Shown here: positions 16,265-24,201 of the stretch, piece after piece
How positions within the stretch are numbered: the first letter of the stretch is position 1
Layout of the letters: each line of letters opens with the position of its first letter
Assembly (NCBI GenBank): GCA_039180225.1
Contig: JBCDDQ010000026.1
Coordinates: 1 to 25,293 of the forward strand
Origin: JAAEUE01 sp039180225
GTDB taxonomy: Bacteria; Pseudomonadota; Alphaproteobacteria; Rhizobiales; CAJQND01
Length of the DNA: 25,293 bases
Direction of reading: 5' to 3'
Translations under genes and position numbers: made by a program
Notes under the pieces: model-generated
Told to the model about the DNA's origin: nothing
Database searches by the model: none
Seen by the model: only the letters and a program-made list of their open reading frames with translations

Positions 16265-17150
16265 AGCGCCGCATTCCGCGTCTGAACCCGCCCGCTTCCC
16301 GGTGAATGATGTAAAGACCGCTGGCCGCGATGATCAGTCCACCGGTCAGTGTGAAGATACCCGGAACATCGCCCCAGATCACATAGCCGAACAGCACAGC
16401 CCATACCAAGCCGGTATACTCGATGGGCCCAATGACCGAGGGCTCCGTGATGGCGTAGGCGCGGATCAGGCACATCTGGGCACTGACCCCCATGAGCGCC
16501 GCCAGAGTGACCAGCGCCAGATCGTTGAAACTGGGTGTCTCCCAAACCCAATAGATGGGGATCGCCATAATCAACACGAACGCGGCCAGGGCATAGAACA
16601 CCATCGTGCTGGTGCTCTCTGTCTTTCCGAGTTTGCGGGTCAATATCGCCACCAAGGCCCAACTGAGCGAGGCGCCCAGCACATAGAGCATCGGCCACTC
16701 CAGCGCCGCCCCAGGTCGCGTGATCAGCAAGACCCCAACAAACCCAACCAGAACCGCAGCCCAGCGCCGTGGCCCCACGGCATCGCCCAGGAGCGGTACA
16801 GACAGGGCGGTGAGAAAAATCGGGAAACTGAAGAACAAGGCCATCACCGTGGCCAGGGGCAGATGTTTCAGGCCCGCAAAGAAGCAGTACCAGCCAACGA
16901 CCCCCACCAGGCTGCGCACCACCATCAGCTTCACGTTGGAGGTTTTCAGCTTAATCGGCCGGCCGGTGAGCGCTGCACCTGAGCTGAGCAGGCCCATGGC
17001 AATGAGATTGCGCAGAAAAAGTATCTGAACGATGCCCAGCGACGTGGACACCCACTTGATCGAACTGTCCTGCACCACAAACAAAAAGGCACCAACGACA
17101 GCGAGTGCGATGCCCACCTGTGTAACGTCGGAGAAAAGGCGCCCGTTCAA
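16263..17150 (-). CDS. DMT-superfamily (EamA) transporter, TTG start
   Basis: A 295-residue inner-membrane protein of the drug/metabolite transporter superfamily with two EamA repeats and about ten helices. Recognisable blocks are GAFLFVVQDSSIKWVS at the first helix, LRNLIAMGLL, PLATVMALFFSFPIFLTALS ending the first repeat, and EPSVIGPIEYTGLVWAVLFGYVIWGD in the second. The substrate cannot be assigned. TTG at 17150 lies 3 nt after the stop of the DUF1989 gene. No ATG exists near the N-terminus and the first helix begins about residue 11, so a TTG start is the most economical choice, with GTG about 11 codons later as an alternative. Pairing with DUF1989 may mean the two handle one compound (inference). 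Confidence 0.87.
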   Translation of the reverse strand: MNGRLFSDVTQVGIALAVVGAFLFVVQDSSIKWVSTSLGIVQILFLRNLIAMGLLSSGAALTGRPIKLKTSNVKLMVVRSLVGVVGWYCFFAGLKHLPLATVMALFFSFPIFLTALSVPLLGDAVGPRRWAAVLVGFVGVLLITRPGAALEWPMLYVLGASLSWALVAILTRKLGKTESTSTMVFYALAAFVLIMAIPIYWVWETPSFNDLALVTLAALMGVSAQMCLIRAYAITEPSVIGPIEYTGLVWAVLFGYVIWGDVPGIFTLTGGLIIAASGLYIIHREAGGFRRGMRR

Positions 17151-17153
17151 GGC

Positions 17154-17786
17154 CTAAACGCCCGGTCGGTAGACAATTGCCCTGACCGGAGTGGGGCCAT
17201 CACCGGTGGCGTCGTTCAAGGCCTCAGGACAATTGGACAGCACGGCAAGCACATCCATCTCAGCGCGTAGATCCACAAAATCACCCGCCTTGGATTGGCT
17301 CTCGGTAATGGCCGTGTGCCCGTCTGGCTTTACGGGCACGTTCATGAAGAAATTCACGTTAGACACAATATGCTCCGGCCCAATGCCATGTCTGGCAAGC
17401 TCGCGCTCGAAATTGCGCTGGCAGCTTTCTGCATTGGTGGCCCCGTAGCGCACCTTATCCACTTCAAACGAGCAACAGCCGAAAATTGTATCGTGACCGC
17501 CGCAGCTATCTTCCATAATGGTCATCATGGGTCGCGCCAGGCTGGAGCGCAGCACCGATCCGGTGTTCAGATAAAGCTGGCAGGGTATCTTAATCGTGTT
17601 GGCGGCGTGGTAACGCTCAGCCGGATTATCCGCATTATAGCACAGGAAGTCGATGGCCTGCTGGCCCTCCAGATCAATGAGGCGCAAATGCTCGCCCCGA
17701 CTGACCCGCGCGCTCCAAGGCGCACACGCCGGCACAATCGTGTCTTCGACAATCTCAGCCCCAGCCGGCAGAAGGTGTGCGGTCAT
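17154..17786 (-). CDS. DUF1989 / urea carboxylase-associated family protein
   Basis: A 210-residue cytosolic protein. Family hallmarks are QAIDFLCYN (43-51), SVLRSSLARPMMTI (77-90), the GGHDTIFGCC block (96-105), C122, NVNFFMNV (143-150), an AGDFVDLRAEMD block (167-178) and LSNCPE (183-188). Family members occur beside urea and guanidine carboxylases, and some have been assigned as subunits of carboxyguanidine deiminase. Here there is no carboxylase and only one copy, so that activity cannot be assumed. Its ATG overlaps the stop of the DUF599 gene (ATGA), and a transporter gene follows after 3 nt. A role in metabolism of a small nitrogen compound is inference. Confidence 0.88.
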   Translation of the reverse strand: MTAHLLPAGAEIVEDTIVPACAPWSARVSRGEHLRLIDLEGQQAIDFLCYNADNPAERYHAANTIKIPCQLYLNTGSVLRSSLARPMMTIMEDSCGGHDTIFGCCSFEVDKVRYGATNAESCQRNFERELARHGIGPEHIVSNVNFFMNVPVKPDGHTAITESQSKAGDFVDLRAEMDVLAVLSNCPEALNDATGDGPTPVRAIVYRPGV

Positions 17787-18505
17787 TTCGGCTTCCCATC
17801 GTCATCACTTTCCAGAAGTTCCACATATCGACCAATAGCCATTGCTGTGCGTGTGCCCATCTGGCGCCACAGAAGCAGGATGATCACCAGCAAGGTTGTG
17901 GCGATGCTCTGGCCTGGCCCAATGAACAACACGAGCGCGGCCACGGCGAAATAATAGCCGCGGATGCCGGAATTGAAACTCTTGACCGCTTCGGTCAGCA
18001 CAATCGCCGTGGTCTCCACCAGACCGTCCCGCCGGGCGCCCTTCGGCGGATTTTCCGGCAAGCCGCCGAGCATGGCCGCTGTGTAAATCAGTTTGCGCAA
18101 GGCGTAGGTGAACAGGAAGAATGCCACCGCAAGAATGATGCCCACAACGGCCAGATTGAGCGAGAACAGCTCCAGCGATGCGGAGCGGGCGAACGGCAGG
18201 TCATAGACCACCCGGTGCACGTCCTTCAGATTGGCTGCAACCCCGAGGAGACCTGCCAACACAATCAAGGTCGCAGAGCCGAAGAACGCCACAGAGTTGA
18301 TCATATGGCCCAAGAGAACCGCATCCGGCATGCGCAATTCCCGGTTCATGGACGTGTCCATCCAGCGCCGGCGCACAACCGAGAGCTGAGCGTTGAGGGA
18401 GCCTTTGCCAAAGATCGCCAAATAAGTGGAGTACCCGGACCAGGCAGCAGCGATCAGGGCAATTGCAATCAAATGGAGCAAGGTGATGTCAGGAGGCAGC
18501 TTCAT
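17783..18505 (-). CDS. DUF599 family membrane protein
   Basis: A 240-residue integral membrane protein with helices near 8-28, 66-90, 110-140 and 185-210. The AWSGYSTYLAIFGKGSLNAQLS start, the RRRWM block, the GHMINSVAFFGSATLIVLAG segment and the SFNSGIRGYYFAVAALVLFI segment are the family's conserved parts. Its function is unknown in the family. The first 17 nt overlap the end of the yihY-like gene in another frame, and its last bases overlap the DUF1989 start, so the genes are surely co-transcribed. Confidence 0.85.
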   Translation of the reverse strand: MKLPPDITLLHLIAIALIAAAWSGYSTYLAIFGKGSLNAQLSVVRRRWMDTSMNRELRMPDAVLLGHMINSVAFFGSATLIVLAGLLGVAANLKDVHRVVYDLPFARSASLELFSLNLAVVGIILAVAFFLFTYALRKLIYTAAMLGGLPENPPKGARRDGLVETTAIVLTEAVKSFNSGIRGYYFAVAALVLFIGPGQSIATTLLVIILLLWRQMGTRTAMAIGRYVELLESDDDGKPK

Positions 18506-19382
18506 CGCCGGGGTCTTTTGGTTTCATGGCTTCCGGATCGCCCGGCAATTCCTTGCCCAGATTGCGTCTGGCATACATGGCGCGGTTAATCTCGCCCCCG
18601 AACTGGAAGATTGCCGCTGAGATGTAAAGAAAAATCAGGGCCGCAAACAAGCCGCCCAGCCCGGCATAGAGCCCGGCAAAGTTGGCAAAGTTGGCCAGAT
18701 AAACCGAGTAGCCGATCGCAGCCACCAGCCACATGACCATGGTCAGGACGATCCCCGGCCACAACACGGACAGCGGCAGTGAGCGTGCCGGCAATAGCTT
18801 GTGGCCGGCCACGAGCGCGATCAGCAGCAAACTTACCCCAAGCAGGTAGCGCAGCACATGGAGCTCCACGGACAAGACCCCCAGTGCCGGCACATAGCTC
18901 AACGTGAGCGCCCACATTGTGGGGGCAAAAACCAAGGTGAGCGCCAGGATAATCGCCACCAGCGCACCGCCCACCACAAACAAAAGGTCCTGAGCAACGC
19001 GAAACCACACCGGTCGTGTTTCCGTCAGTCTGTAAGCCCGGTTCAATCCGTTGCGTAACGATTCAATCCCGCGCGAGGCGGTCCAGAGGGTGATGGCGCC
19101 ACTGATGGTCAGAAGATCGCGCCGGGTGCTGGTGAGGAGGTTTGTGATCTCGTCTTCCAGTGGCCCGATGATCGCCTGGGGCACCGTATGCACCAGGCTG
19201 TCGATAGCTTGGGCCGCCATCTCTTCATCCACGAAAAAGCCGGTGAGCGAAAACACGAAGATCAAGAACGGGAAGACGGCCAAGATGATGCAGTAGGCGA
19301 TGTTGCCGGAGTTGGGAAAGCCATCATCGGCATGAAACCGCCCATAGGCGTCTTCCAGAATGTCCCAGATCGCCCGCAGCAT
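18489..19382 (-). CDS. YihY/BrkB family membrane protein
   Basis: A 297-residue inner-membrane protein with about six helices. It shows the family layout: an amphipathic lead (AIWDILEDAYGRFHADDGFPNSGNIAY), a first helix AYCIILAVFPFLIFVFSLTGFF, the LTISGAITLWTASRGIESLRNGLNRAY block, and a final YAGLGGLFAALIFLYISAAIFQFGGEINRA segment, with a charged tail. The old label ribonuclease BN for this family is wrong; its real function is unclear and transport has been proposed. It is the first gene of the five-gene minus-strand operon. The promoter should lie in the 142-bp divergent gap to the transporter gene at 19525, where I see no clear sigma-70 or sigma-54 element. Confidence 0.9.
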   Translation of the reverse strand: MLRAIWDILEDAYGRFHADDGFPNSGNIAYCIILAVFPFLIFVFSLTGFFVDEEMAAQAIDSLVHTVPQAIIGPLEDEITNLLTSTRRDLLTISGAITLWTASRGIESLRNGLNRAYRLTETRPVWFRVAQDLLFVVGGALVAIILALTLVFAPTMWALTLSYVPALGVLSVELHVLRYLLGVSLLLIALVAGHKLLPARSLPLSVLWPGIVLTMVMWLVAAIGYSVYLANFANFAGLYAGLGGLFAALIFLYISAAIFQFGGEINRAMYARRNLGKELPGDPEAMKPKDPGDEAAS

Positions 19383-19524
19383 ATGGGTCAGCCCGTTCGT
19401 GCAAAGAAGATAAAGCGTAGGGTCCTGCGAAGATTCTCACAAGCATTTGCCACAAGCCCTGGCCCTTGCCGCCTGTGCCCGCTAAGAGGGACCTCCTTCA
19501 GCCAAAGCCATTGCCCCAACCTTT

Positions 19525-20421
19525 ATGTCAAACACGATCACCCAAGACACACCTCCGCGCTGGCTCGCAGCTGCGCCCGTCTTCTTTGTGCTCTTATGGG
19601 CCACGGGATTTGTGGGTGCGGGCCTCTCCATGCCCCACTCAGAGCCCTTCACGTTTCTCACAGTGCGATTTGCCGCCGTTGTGCCTTTGATGGCCGTGCT
19701 GGCCCTGCTGGTGAAGGCCCCCTGGCCGCCCTTGCCCGACGCGCTCAACGCCATATTCGTGGGCGCAGTGATCCACGGCGTCTATCTGGGCGCCGTGTTC
19801 TGGGTGATCGATCGGGGCATGCCCACCGGTGTTTCGGCCCTTATCGTCGGTCTGCAGCCCCTACTCACGGCGGTGATTGCCGGACACCTTCTAGGTGACG
19901 ATGTGCGCCCGCGTCACTGGTTTGGCCTGGCGCTGGGCCTGTGCGGCGTGATCCTCGTCCTCTGGCCCAAACTCAATCTTGAGGGCAGCGGCATCAACGC
20001 CATAACCATCACCGCCGGATTTGTCGGTGTGGCGTCCATCTCGCTCGGAACCGTCTATCAGAAGCGCTTCGTCACCGGCGTCAACCTGGCAACCGGAGCG
20101 GTCTGGCAATATGTGGGTGCCACCCTTGCCACAGGCCTGGCCGCACTGGCGTTCGAGGAAGGCACCATCGTCTGGCACCGGGATGTGGTGATCGCCTTGC
20201 TCTGGCTGATATTTGTCCTGTCGATCGGAGCGGTGAGCCTCTACATGGTGATGATCCGCCACGGCCAGGTCTCGAAAGTCTCAGCGGTGTTCTATCTGGT
20301 GCCCGCCGTCGCCGCTTTGATTGCCTGGGGCATGTTTGGCGAGACACTCTCTCTGGTGCAAATTGCCGGCATGGCCGTTTGCGCTCTGGCTGTCGCGCTT
20401 GCCACCCGCACGGGGAGTTGA
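19525..20421 (+). CDS. DMT-superfamily (EamA) transporter
   Basis: A 298-residue inner-membrane carrier with two EamA repeats and about ten helices. Blocks such as FVLLWATGFVGAGLSMPHSEP at the first helix, VSALIVGLQPLLTAVIAGHLLGD ending the first repeat, and SKVSAVFYLVPAVAALIAWGMFGE near the C-terminus are typical of the YedA/RhaT-like branch. The substrate is unknown. It is transcribed away from the yihY-like operon across a 142-bp gap. It is the third EamA protein in 5 kb, but its orientation shows it is a separate unit from the other two. Confidence 0.88.
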   Translation: MSNTITQDTPPRWLAAAPVFFVLLWATGFVGAGLSMPHSEPFTFLTVRFAAVVPLMAVLALLVKAPWPPLPDALNAIFVGAVIHGVYLGAVFWVIDRGMPTGVSALIVGLQPLLTAVIAGHLLGDDVRPRHWFGLALGLCGVILVLWPKLNLEGSGINAITITAGFVGVASISLGTVYQKRFVTGVNLATGAVWQYVGATLATGLAALAFEEGTIVWHRDVVIALLWLIFVLSIGAVSLYMVMIRHGQVSKVSAVFYLVPAVAALIAWGMFGETLSLVQIAGMAVCALAVALATRTGS

Positions 20422-20479
20422 GCCTAAGCTGGGCGTCAAAATGTCGTTCATTTGGCCTATATTGCAGTGCACAAAGTTC

Positions 20480-20489
20480 AGGTATACCT
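20480..20489. promoter_or_regulatory. 10-bp palindrome AGGTATACCT upstream of mcd
   Basis: A perfect palindrome AGGTATACCT lies 20 bp before the chosen ATG of the methylsuccinyl-CoA dehydrogenase gene, where an operator could block transcription or translation. A TATATT hexamer at 20458-20463 is a possible -10 element. No experimental motif is known to me that matches, so this is only a candidate. Confidence 0.3.
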
Positions 20490-20509
20490 AGGCCCAACTT
20501 TTTGATGGG

Positions 20510-22210
20510 ATGACAGAGATGAGCGCTGCTGAAGATTTTGCGCCGGCCGGACCGGTGCTCGAAGGGCTAACAAGCCTGACCCGCGAGGCTGTAGAGGCCG
20601 TCCAATCCATCTACGCCCTGGCGCGGCAAAGGGTGGCTATATTCGTCACCGGCACCGACGGCAAGATCGCCGTGGACTTGCTTGAGCGCGATCAGCATTC
20701 CACCCACGGCCTGGCCTGGCTCGCCACCTATGCGCAGACGTTGGAGCAAATGTCCCTCTACGCAGAGCGCATGGAGACTGAAGGGCGCCTGGGCGAACTG
20801 GAAGCCCTGCTGGTGCAAGCCTGCTTTGGGGAGTACCTGAACCAGATCAATGGCGGTATTCCTATGAGCCAGGTGGAGATGGTGCGCCCCTCTGATCTCG
20901 GCCTCACCTGGGAGGAAATGGCACCCATGCGTGAGGGTGCTGCTGCCGCTCTCAGAGCACACGGCAACACCTCTCTGGTCCGCAAGGCCATTACCGAACA
21001 CATGCTGGAGGCCGACGGCCATGCCACGATGGGCGATGCCGGCCTGGATGAAACATTGGAGCAGATGCGCGAAGAGATGCGCCGCTTTGTGGCATCCGAC
21101 GTGGCGCCTTACGCGCATCAATGGCACCTGAACAACGAGTACATTCCGCTTGATGTGGTCGATAAGGTGGCTGAACTCGGCGTTTTCTGCCTTACGCTTC
21201 CTGAGGAACATGGCGGCCTGGGCCTTGGCAAAGAGAGCATGTGTGTGGTCTCCGAAGAACTCTCCCGCGGCTATATCGCGGTGGGTTCGCTTGGCACCCG
21301 CGCAGAGATTGCTGCCGAGCTCATTATTTGCGGCGGCACTGAGGAGCAAAAAGCCAAGTGGCTGCCGAAAATCGCCTCAGGCGAGATTCTGCCCACTGCG
21401 GTGTTCACCGAACCCAATACCGGCTCGGATCTCGGTTCTTTGCGCACCCGCGCCGTGCGTGACGGCGATGTGTACAAGGTGACAGGCAATAAGACCTGGA
21501 TCACCCATCCGGTGCGCGCCGATGTGATGACCCTTCTGGCCCGCACCAATCCGGATGAGAAAGGTTATCGCGGCCTCTCCATGTTCCTGGCCGAAAAGCC
21601 CCGTGGCACCGACGAGAACCCCTTCCCGGTCGAAGGCATGAGCGGCGGCGAGATTGAAGTGCTCGGTTACCGGGGCATGAAGGAATATGAGATCGCCTTC
21701 GACAATTTCGAGGTGAAGGCAGAGAACCTGCTGGGCACCGAAGAAGGTCAGGGCTTCAAACAGCTCATGCAGACCTTCGAATCCGCCCGCATTCAAACCG
21801 CAGCACGCGCCCTCGGCGTCTGCCAGAACGCGTTGGACATCGGCCTCAGCTATGCCCAGGACCGCAATCAGTTCGGCAAACCCATCGTCTCCTTCCCGCG
21901 CATTTCCAACAAGCTGGCGATGATCGCTGTGGAAACCATGGCAGCCCGGCAGTTGACCTACTACTCGGCCCGTCAGAAAGATGGCGGCAAGCGCTGCGAT
22001 ATTGAAGCCGGCATGGCCAAACTGCTGGCCGCCCGGGTGGCTTGGTCGGCAGCTGACAATGTGCTGCAGGTCCACGGCGGCAACGGCTTTGCCCTGGAGT
22101 ATGAGATCTCACGGGTCTTGTGCGATGCGAGGATCTTGAACATCTTTGAGGGTGCAGGCGAGATCCAGGCTCAGGTGATCGCCCGCCGGCTTTTGGACGG
22201 CGCCAACTGA
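20510..22210 (+). CDS. mcd: (2S)-methylsuccinyl-CoA dehydrogenase-type acyl-CoA dehydrogenase
   Basis: A 566-residue FAD enzyme of the acyl-CoA dehydrogenase superfamily. Methylsuccinyl-CoA dehydrogenase oxidises (2S)-methylsuccinyl-CoA to mesaconyl-CoA in the ethylmalonyl-CoA pathway of acetyl-CoA assimilation. The N-terminal extension of about 170 residues before the dehydrogenase core (EEMRRFVASDVAPYAHQW) and the total length fit Mcd rather than the ~380-residue enzymes. Core motifs are FTEPNTGSDLGSLRTRA (about 299-315), GNKTWITHPVRADVMTLLART, RNQFGKPI and QVHGGNGFALEYEISR; E547 in IFEGAGEIQ aligns with the catalytic glutamate of medium-chain enzymes. ATG 20510 or 20519 may be the start. 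Ccr, Ecm and Mch are not in the window. An isovaleryl- or other branched-acyl specificity is less likely. Confidence 0.82.
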   Translation: MTEMSAAEDFAPAGPVLEGLTSLTREAVEAVQSIYALARQRVAIFVTGTDGKIAVDLLERDQHSTHGLAWLATYAQTLEQMSLYAERMETEGRLGELEALLVQACFGEYLNQINGGIPMSQVEMVRPSDLGLTWEEMAPMREGAAAALRAHGNTSLVRKAITEHMLEADGHATMGDAGLDETLEQMREEMRRFVASDVAPYAHQWHLNNEYIPLDVVDKVAELGVFCLTLPEEHGGLGLGKESMCVVSEELSRGYIAVGSLGTRAEIAAELIICGGTEEQKAKWLPKIASGEILPTAVFTEPNTGSDLGSLRTRAVRDGDVYKVTGNKTWITHPVRADVMTLLARTNPDEKGYRGLSMFLAEKPRGTDENPFPVEGMSGGEIEVLGYRGMKEYEIAFDNFEVKAENLLGTEEGQGFKQLMQTFESARIQTAARALGVCQNALDIGLSYAQDRNQFGKPIVSFPRISNKLAMIAVETMAARQLTYYSARQKDGGKRCDIEAGMAKLLAARVAWSAADNVLQVHGGNGFALEYEISRVLCDARILNIFEGAGEIQAQVIARRLLDGAN

Positions 22211-22298
22211 GATCTTATGCCCAAAGGGCTATGAGGCTGGCCGCCTGACGTGCTATGCACACATCTCTTGGGGTGGCCCATGGCGAGTTTTGGGTGCG

Positions 22299-23141
22299 GT
22301 GTCAGAAAAGTCTATCCTTATCACCGGGTGTTCCTCCGGCATTGGTTATCATTGCGCGCACGGTTTGAATGAGCGCGGCTGGCGCGTGTTTGCAACAGCG
22401 CGCAAACCGCAAGACTTGGCCCGCCTCAAATATGAGGGACTTGAAACCGTTTACCTGGACTATGCCGACCCCAAATCCATCGCCCACTGCGCTGAACATG
22501 TGCTTCAGCACACTAACGGCAAGCTGTTCGCCCTGTTCAACAACGGAGCCTACGGCCAGCCGGGAGCTGTTGAAGATCTCTCAACGAATGTACTGAGGCG
22601 TCAGCTTGAGACAAATGTGTTCGGCTGGCACGATCTGACCCGGCGCCTTTTGCCCGCCATGCGCCGCAACGGCGCAGGTCGGATTGTCCAGAATTCATCG
22701 GTTCTGGGACTGGTGGCCCTCAAATGGCGCGGCGCCTACAACGCGTCGAAATTTGCGATCGAAGGTTTGAGCGACACCTTGCGCCTGGAACTGGAGGACA
22801 CAGGAATCCAAGTGGTTCTTATAGAGCCCGGCCCCATCAAGAGCAAATTCGTCAACTCCTCGCTGGAGCACTTCAAGAAGAACATTGACGTTGAAGGCTC
22901 CCACCACGCCGAACTCTACAAAGGTCAACTGGCGCGCATGGAAGGTGCATCACAGACCGCCGGCGGACGGTTCAAGCTTGGCCCAGAAGCGGTTTTGAAG
23001 TGCCTGATTAAAGCCTTGGAGGAACCCCGACCGAAAGCCCGCTACTACGTCACCACACCCACCTTTGTCCTTGGCGCCCTTCGCCGGATACTCCCGCATC
23101 GGGTGCTCGATCCCATCTTGTCTCACTTCTCGGATAGCTAA
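22299..23141 (+). CDS. SDR family NAD(P)-dependent oxidoreductase (tandem copy 1)
   Basis: A 280-residue classical short-chain dehydrogenase. It has the cofactor motif TGCSSGIG (9-16), NNGAYG (81-86) in place of the common NNAG, the serine of QNSSVLG (S133/S134), and Y147-x3-K151. The long C-terminus, ending in a basic proline-containing stretch (PKARYYVTTP, ALRRILPHRVLD), is like the YbbO-type lipid- or retinol-dehydrogenase-like SDRs. The substrate is unknown. GTG 22299 is chosen because it gives the same N-terminus as the next gene (MS-x-x-SILITGCS); TTG 22290 is possible. It runs directly into the second copy, whose ATG follows this stop with no gap. Confidence 0.88.
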   Translation: MSEKSILITGCSSGIGYHCAHGLNERGWRVFATARKPQDLARLKYEGLETVYLDYADPKSIAHCAEHVLQHTNGKLFALFNNGAYGQPGAVEDLSTNVLRRQLETNVFGWHDLTRRLLPAMRRNGAGRIVQNSSVLGLVALKWRGAYNASKFAIEGLSDTLRLELEDTGIQVVLIEPGPIKSKFVNSSLEHFKKNIDVEGSHHAELYKGQLARMEGASQTAGGRFKLGPEAVLKCLIKALEEPRPKARYYVTTPTFVLGALRRILPHRVLDPILSHFSDS

Positions 23142-23981
23142 ATGAGCGCGCGGTCCATCCTCATTACGGGCTGTTCAACGGGTATTGGCCACTACTGCGC
23201 GGGCTCTTTGAAAGAGCATGGCTGGCGCGTCTTCGCCACCACACGAAATGCTGAAGATGTCGATCGGCTCACCGAGGAGGGCTTTGAGGCGCTGCGGCTG
23301 GACTATACTGACCCAGCGTCGATCACCGCTTGTGTTGAAGAAGTCACCAAGCGCACCGGCGGCAAACTCGACGCCCTGTTCAACAATGGTGCCTATGGTC
23401 AGCCGGGAGCTGTGGAGGATTTACCAGTGGAGGCGCTGCGCACCCAGTTTGAAACCAACGTTCTGGGTTGGCACGAGCTCATCATTCAGGTCCTGCCCAT
23501 CATGCGGGCTCAGGGCTATGGACGCATTGTGCAGAATTCGTCCGTGCTCGGTCTGGTCGCCATGAAGTGGCGGGGGGCTTACGTTGCATCCAAATTTGCG
23601 CTGGAAGCCCTCTCCGATACCTTGCGCCTGGAACTGCGCGACACCGACATTCGCATCATCACCATCGAGCCGGGCCCTATCGCCAGCCAGTTTCCGGTCA
23701 ATGCGGCCAAGAACCTACGGCAACACATTGATCTGGATAACTCAGTACACCGGGAAGCCTATGCCAAGCACCTAACCATGCTGGACGCCGGCGGCACAAG
23801 CTCGCGCGTTAAGCTTGAGCCTAAGGCTGTGTGCGACAAACTGATTTGGGCCCTTGAAAGCCCGTGGCCCAAGGCTCATTACTACGTGACGTTTCCGACA
23901 CACCTGTTGGCGACCCTCCGGCGCATCCTGCCTCAGCGGATGCTCGACCGGTTTTTACTCTTTGCTTCCGGTAAGGAATAG
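23142..23981 (+). CDS. SDR family NAD(P)-dependent oxidoreductase (tandem copy 2)
   Basis: A 279-residue paralogue of the preceding gene, starting immediately after its stop (TAAATG). Motifs sit at the same positions: TGCSTGIG (9-16), NNGAYG (81-86), QNSSVLG (131-137), and Y147-x3-K151. By hand alignment about 122 of the first 180 residues are identical, with no gaps; the substrate-loop region (about 185-235) and the C-terminus diverge more. This points to a local duplication followed by change in substrate range or lipid contact (inference). The C-terminal helix-rich basic tail (TLRRILPQRMLDRFLLFA) may touch the membrane. Confidence 0.9.
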   Translation: MSARSILITGCSTGIGHYCAGSLKEHGWRVFATTRNAEDVDRLTEEGFEALRLDYTDPASITACVEEVTKRTGGKLDALFNNGAYGQPGAVEDLPVEALRTQFETNVLGWHELIIQVLPIMRAQGYGRIVQNSSVLGLVAMKWRGAYVASKFALEALSDTLRLELRDTDIRIITIEPGPIASQFPVNAAKNLRQHIDLDNSVHREAYAKHLTMLDAGGTSSRVKLEPKAVCDKLIWALESPWPKAHYYVTFPTHLLATLRRILPQRMLDRFLLFASGKE

Positions 23982-23990
23982 ACGAGCCAA

Positions 23991-24182
23991 ATGAACGTTC
24001 TTGACTACCTGGTCCCTGTTGCCATTGGCGCGGTGTTCATCGTCCTGCTGATGGGTCTTTGGAATATGATGCGCGGCGGCAGCCCCAACCGTTCCCAAAC
24101 CCTTATGCGCTGGCGTGTGATCCTGCAGTTCGTAGCGGTCTGCGTCATCATGGGAGCGATCTGGTTTTCGCAAACCTCTTAA
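23991..24182 (+). CDS. HIG1-domain twin transmembrane protein
   Basis: A 63-residue inner-membrane protein with two helices (about 8-27 and 44-61) joined by a basic loop. The GLWNMMRGGSPNRSQTLMRWRVILQ stretch (22-46) is the conserved core of the HIG1/twin-transmembrane family; mitochondrial relatives (Rcf1) associate with respiratory supercomplexes. Its bacterial role is not settled. ATG 23991 comes 9 nt after the second SDR gene, and the haloalkane dehalogenase follows 19 nt after its stop, so it is probably part of one transcript. Confidence 0.83.
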   Translation: MNVLDYLVPVAIGAVFIVLLMGLWNMMRGGSPNRSQTLMRWRVILQFVAVCVIMGAIWFSQTS

Positions 24183-24201
24183 AGCGGCAGAGGAGAGATC
24201 C

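Noticed and set aside
15263..17150. The two adjacent EamA transporters as a recent tandem duplication or a two-subunit transporter
   Set aside because: Their sequences show no close similarity by eye and each has two full EamA repeats, so each should work alone.
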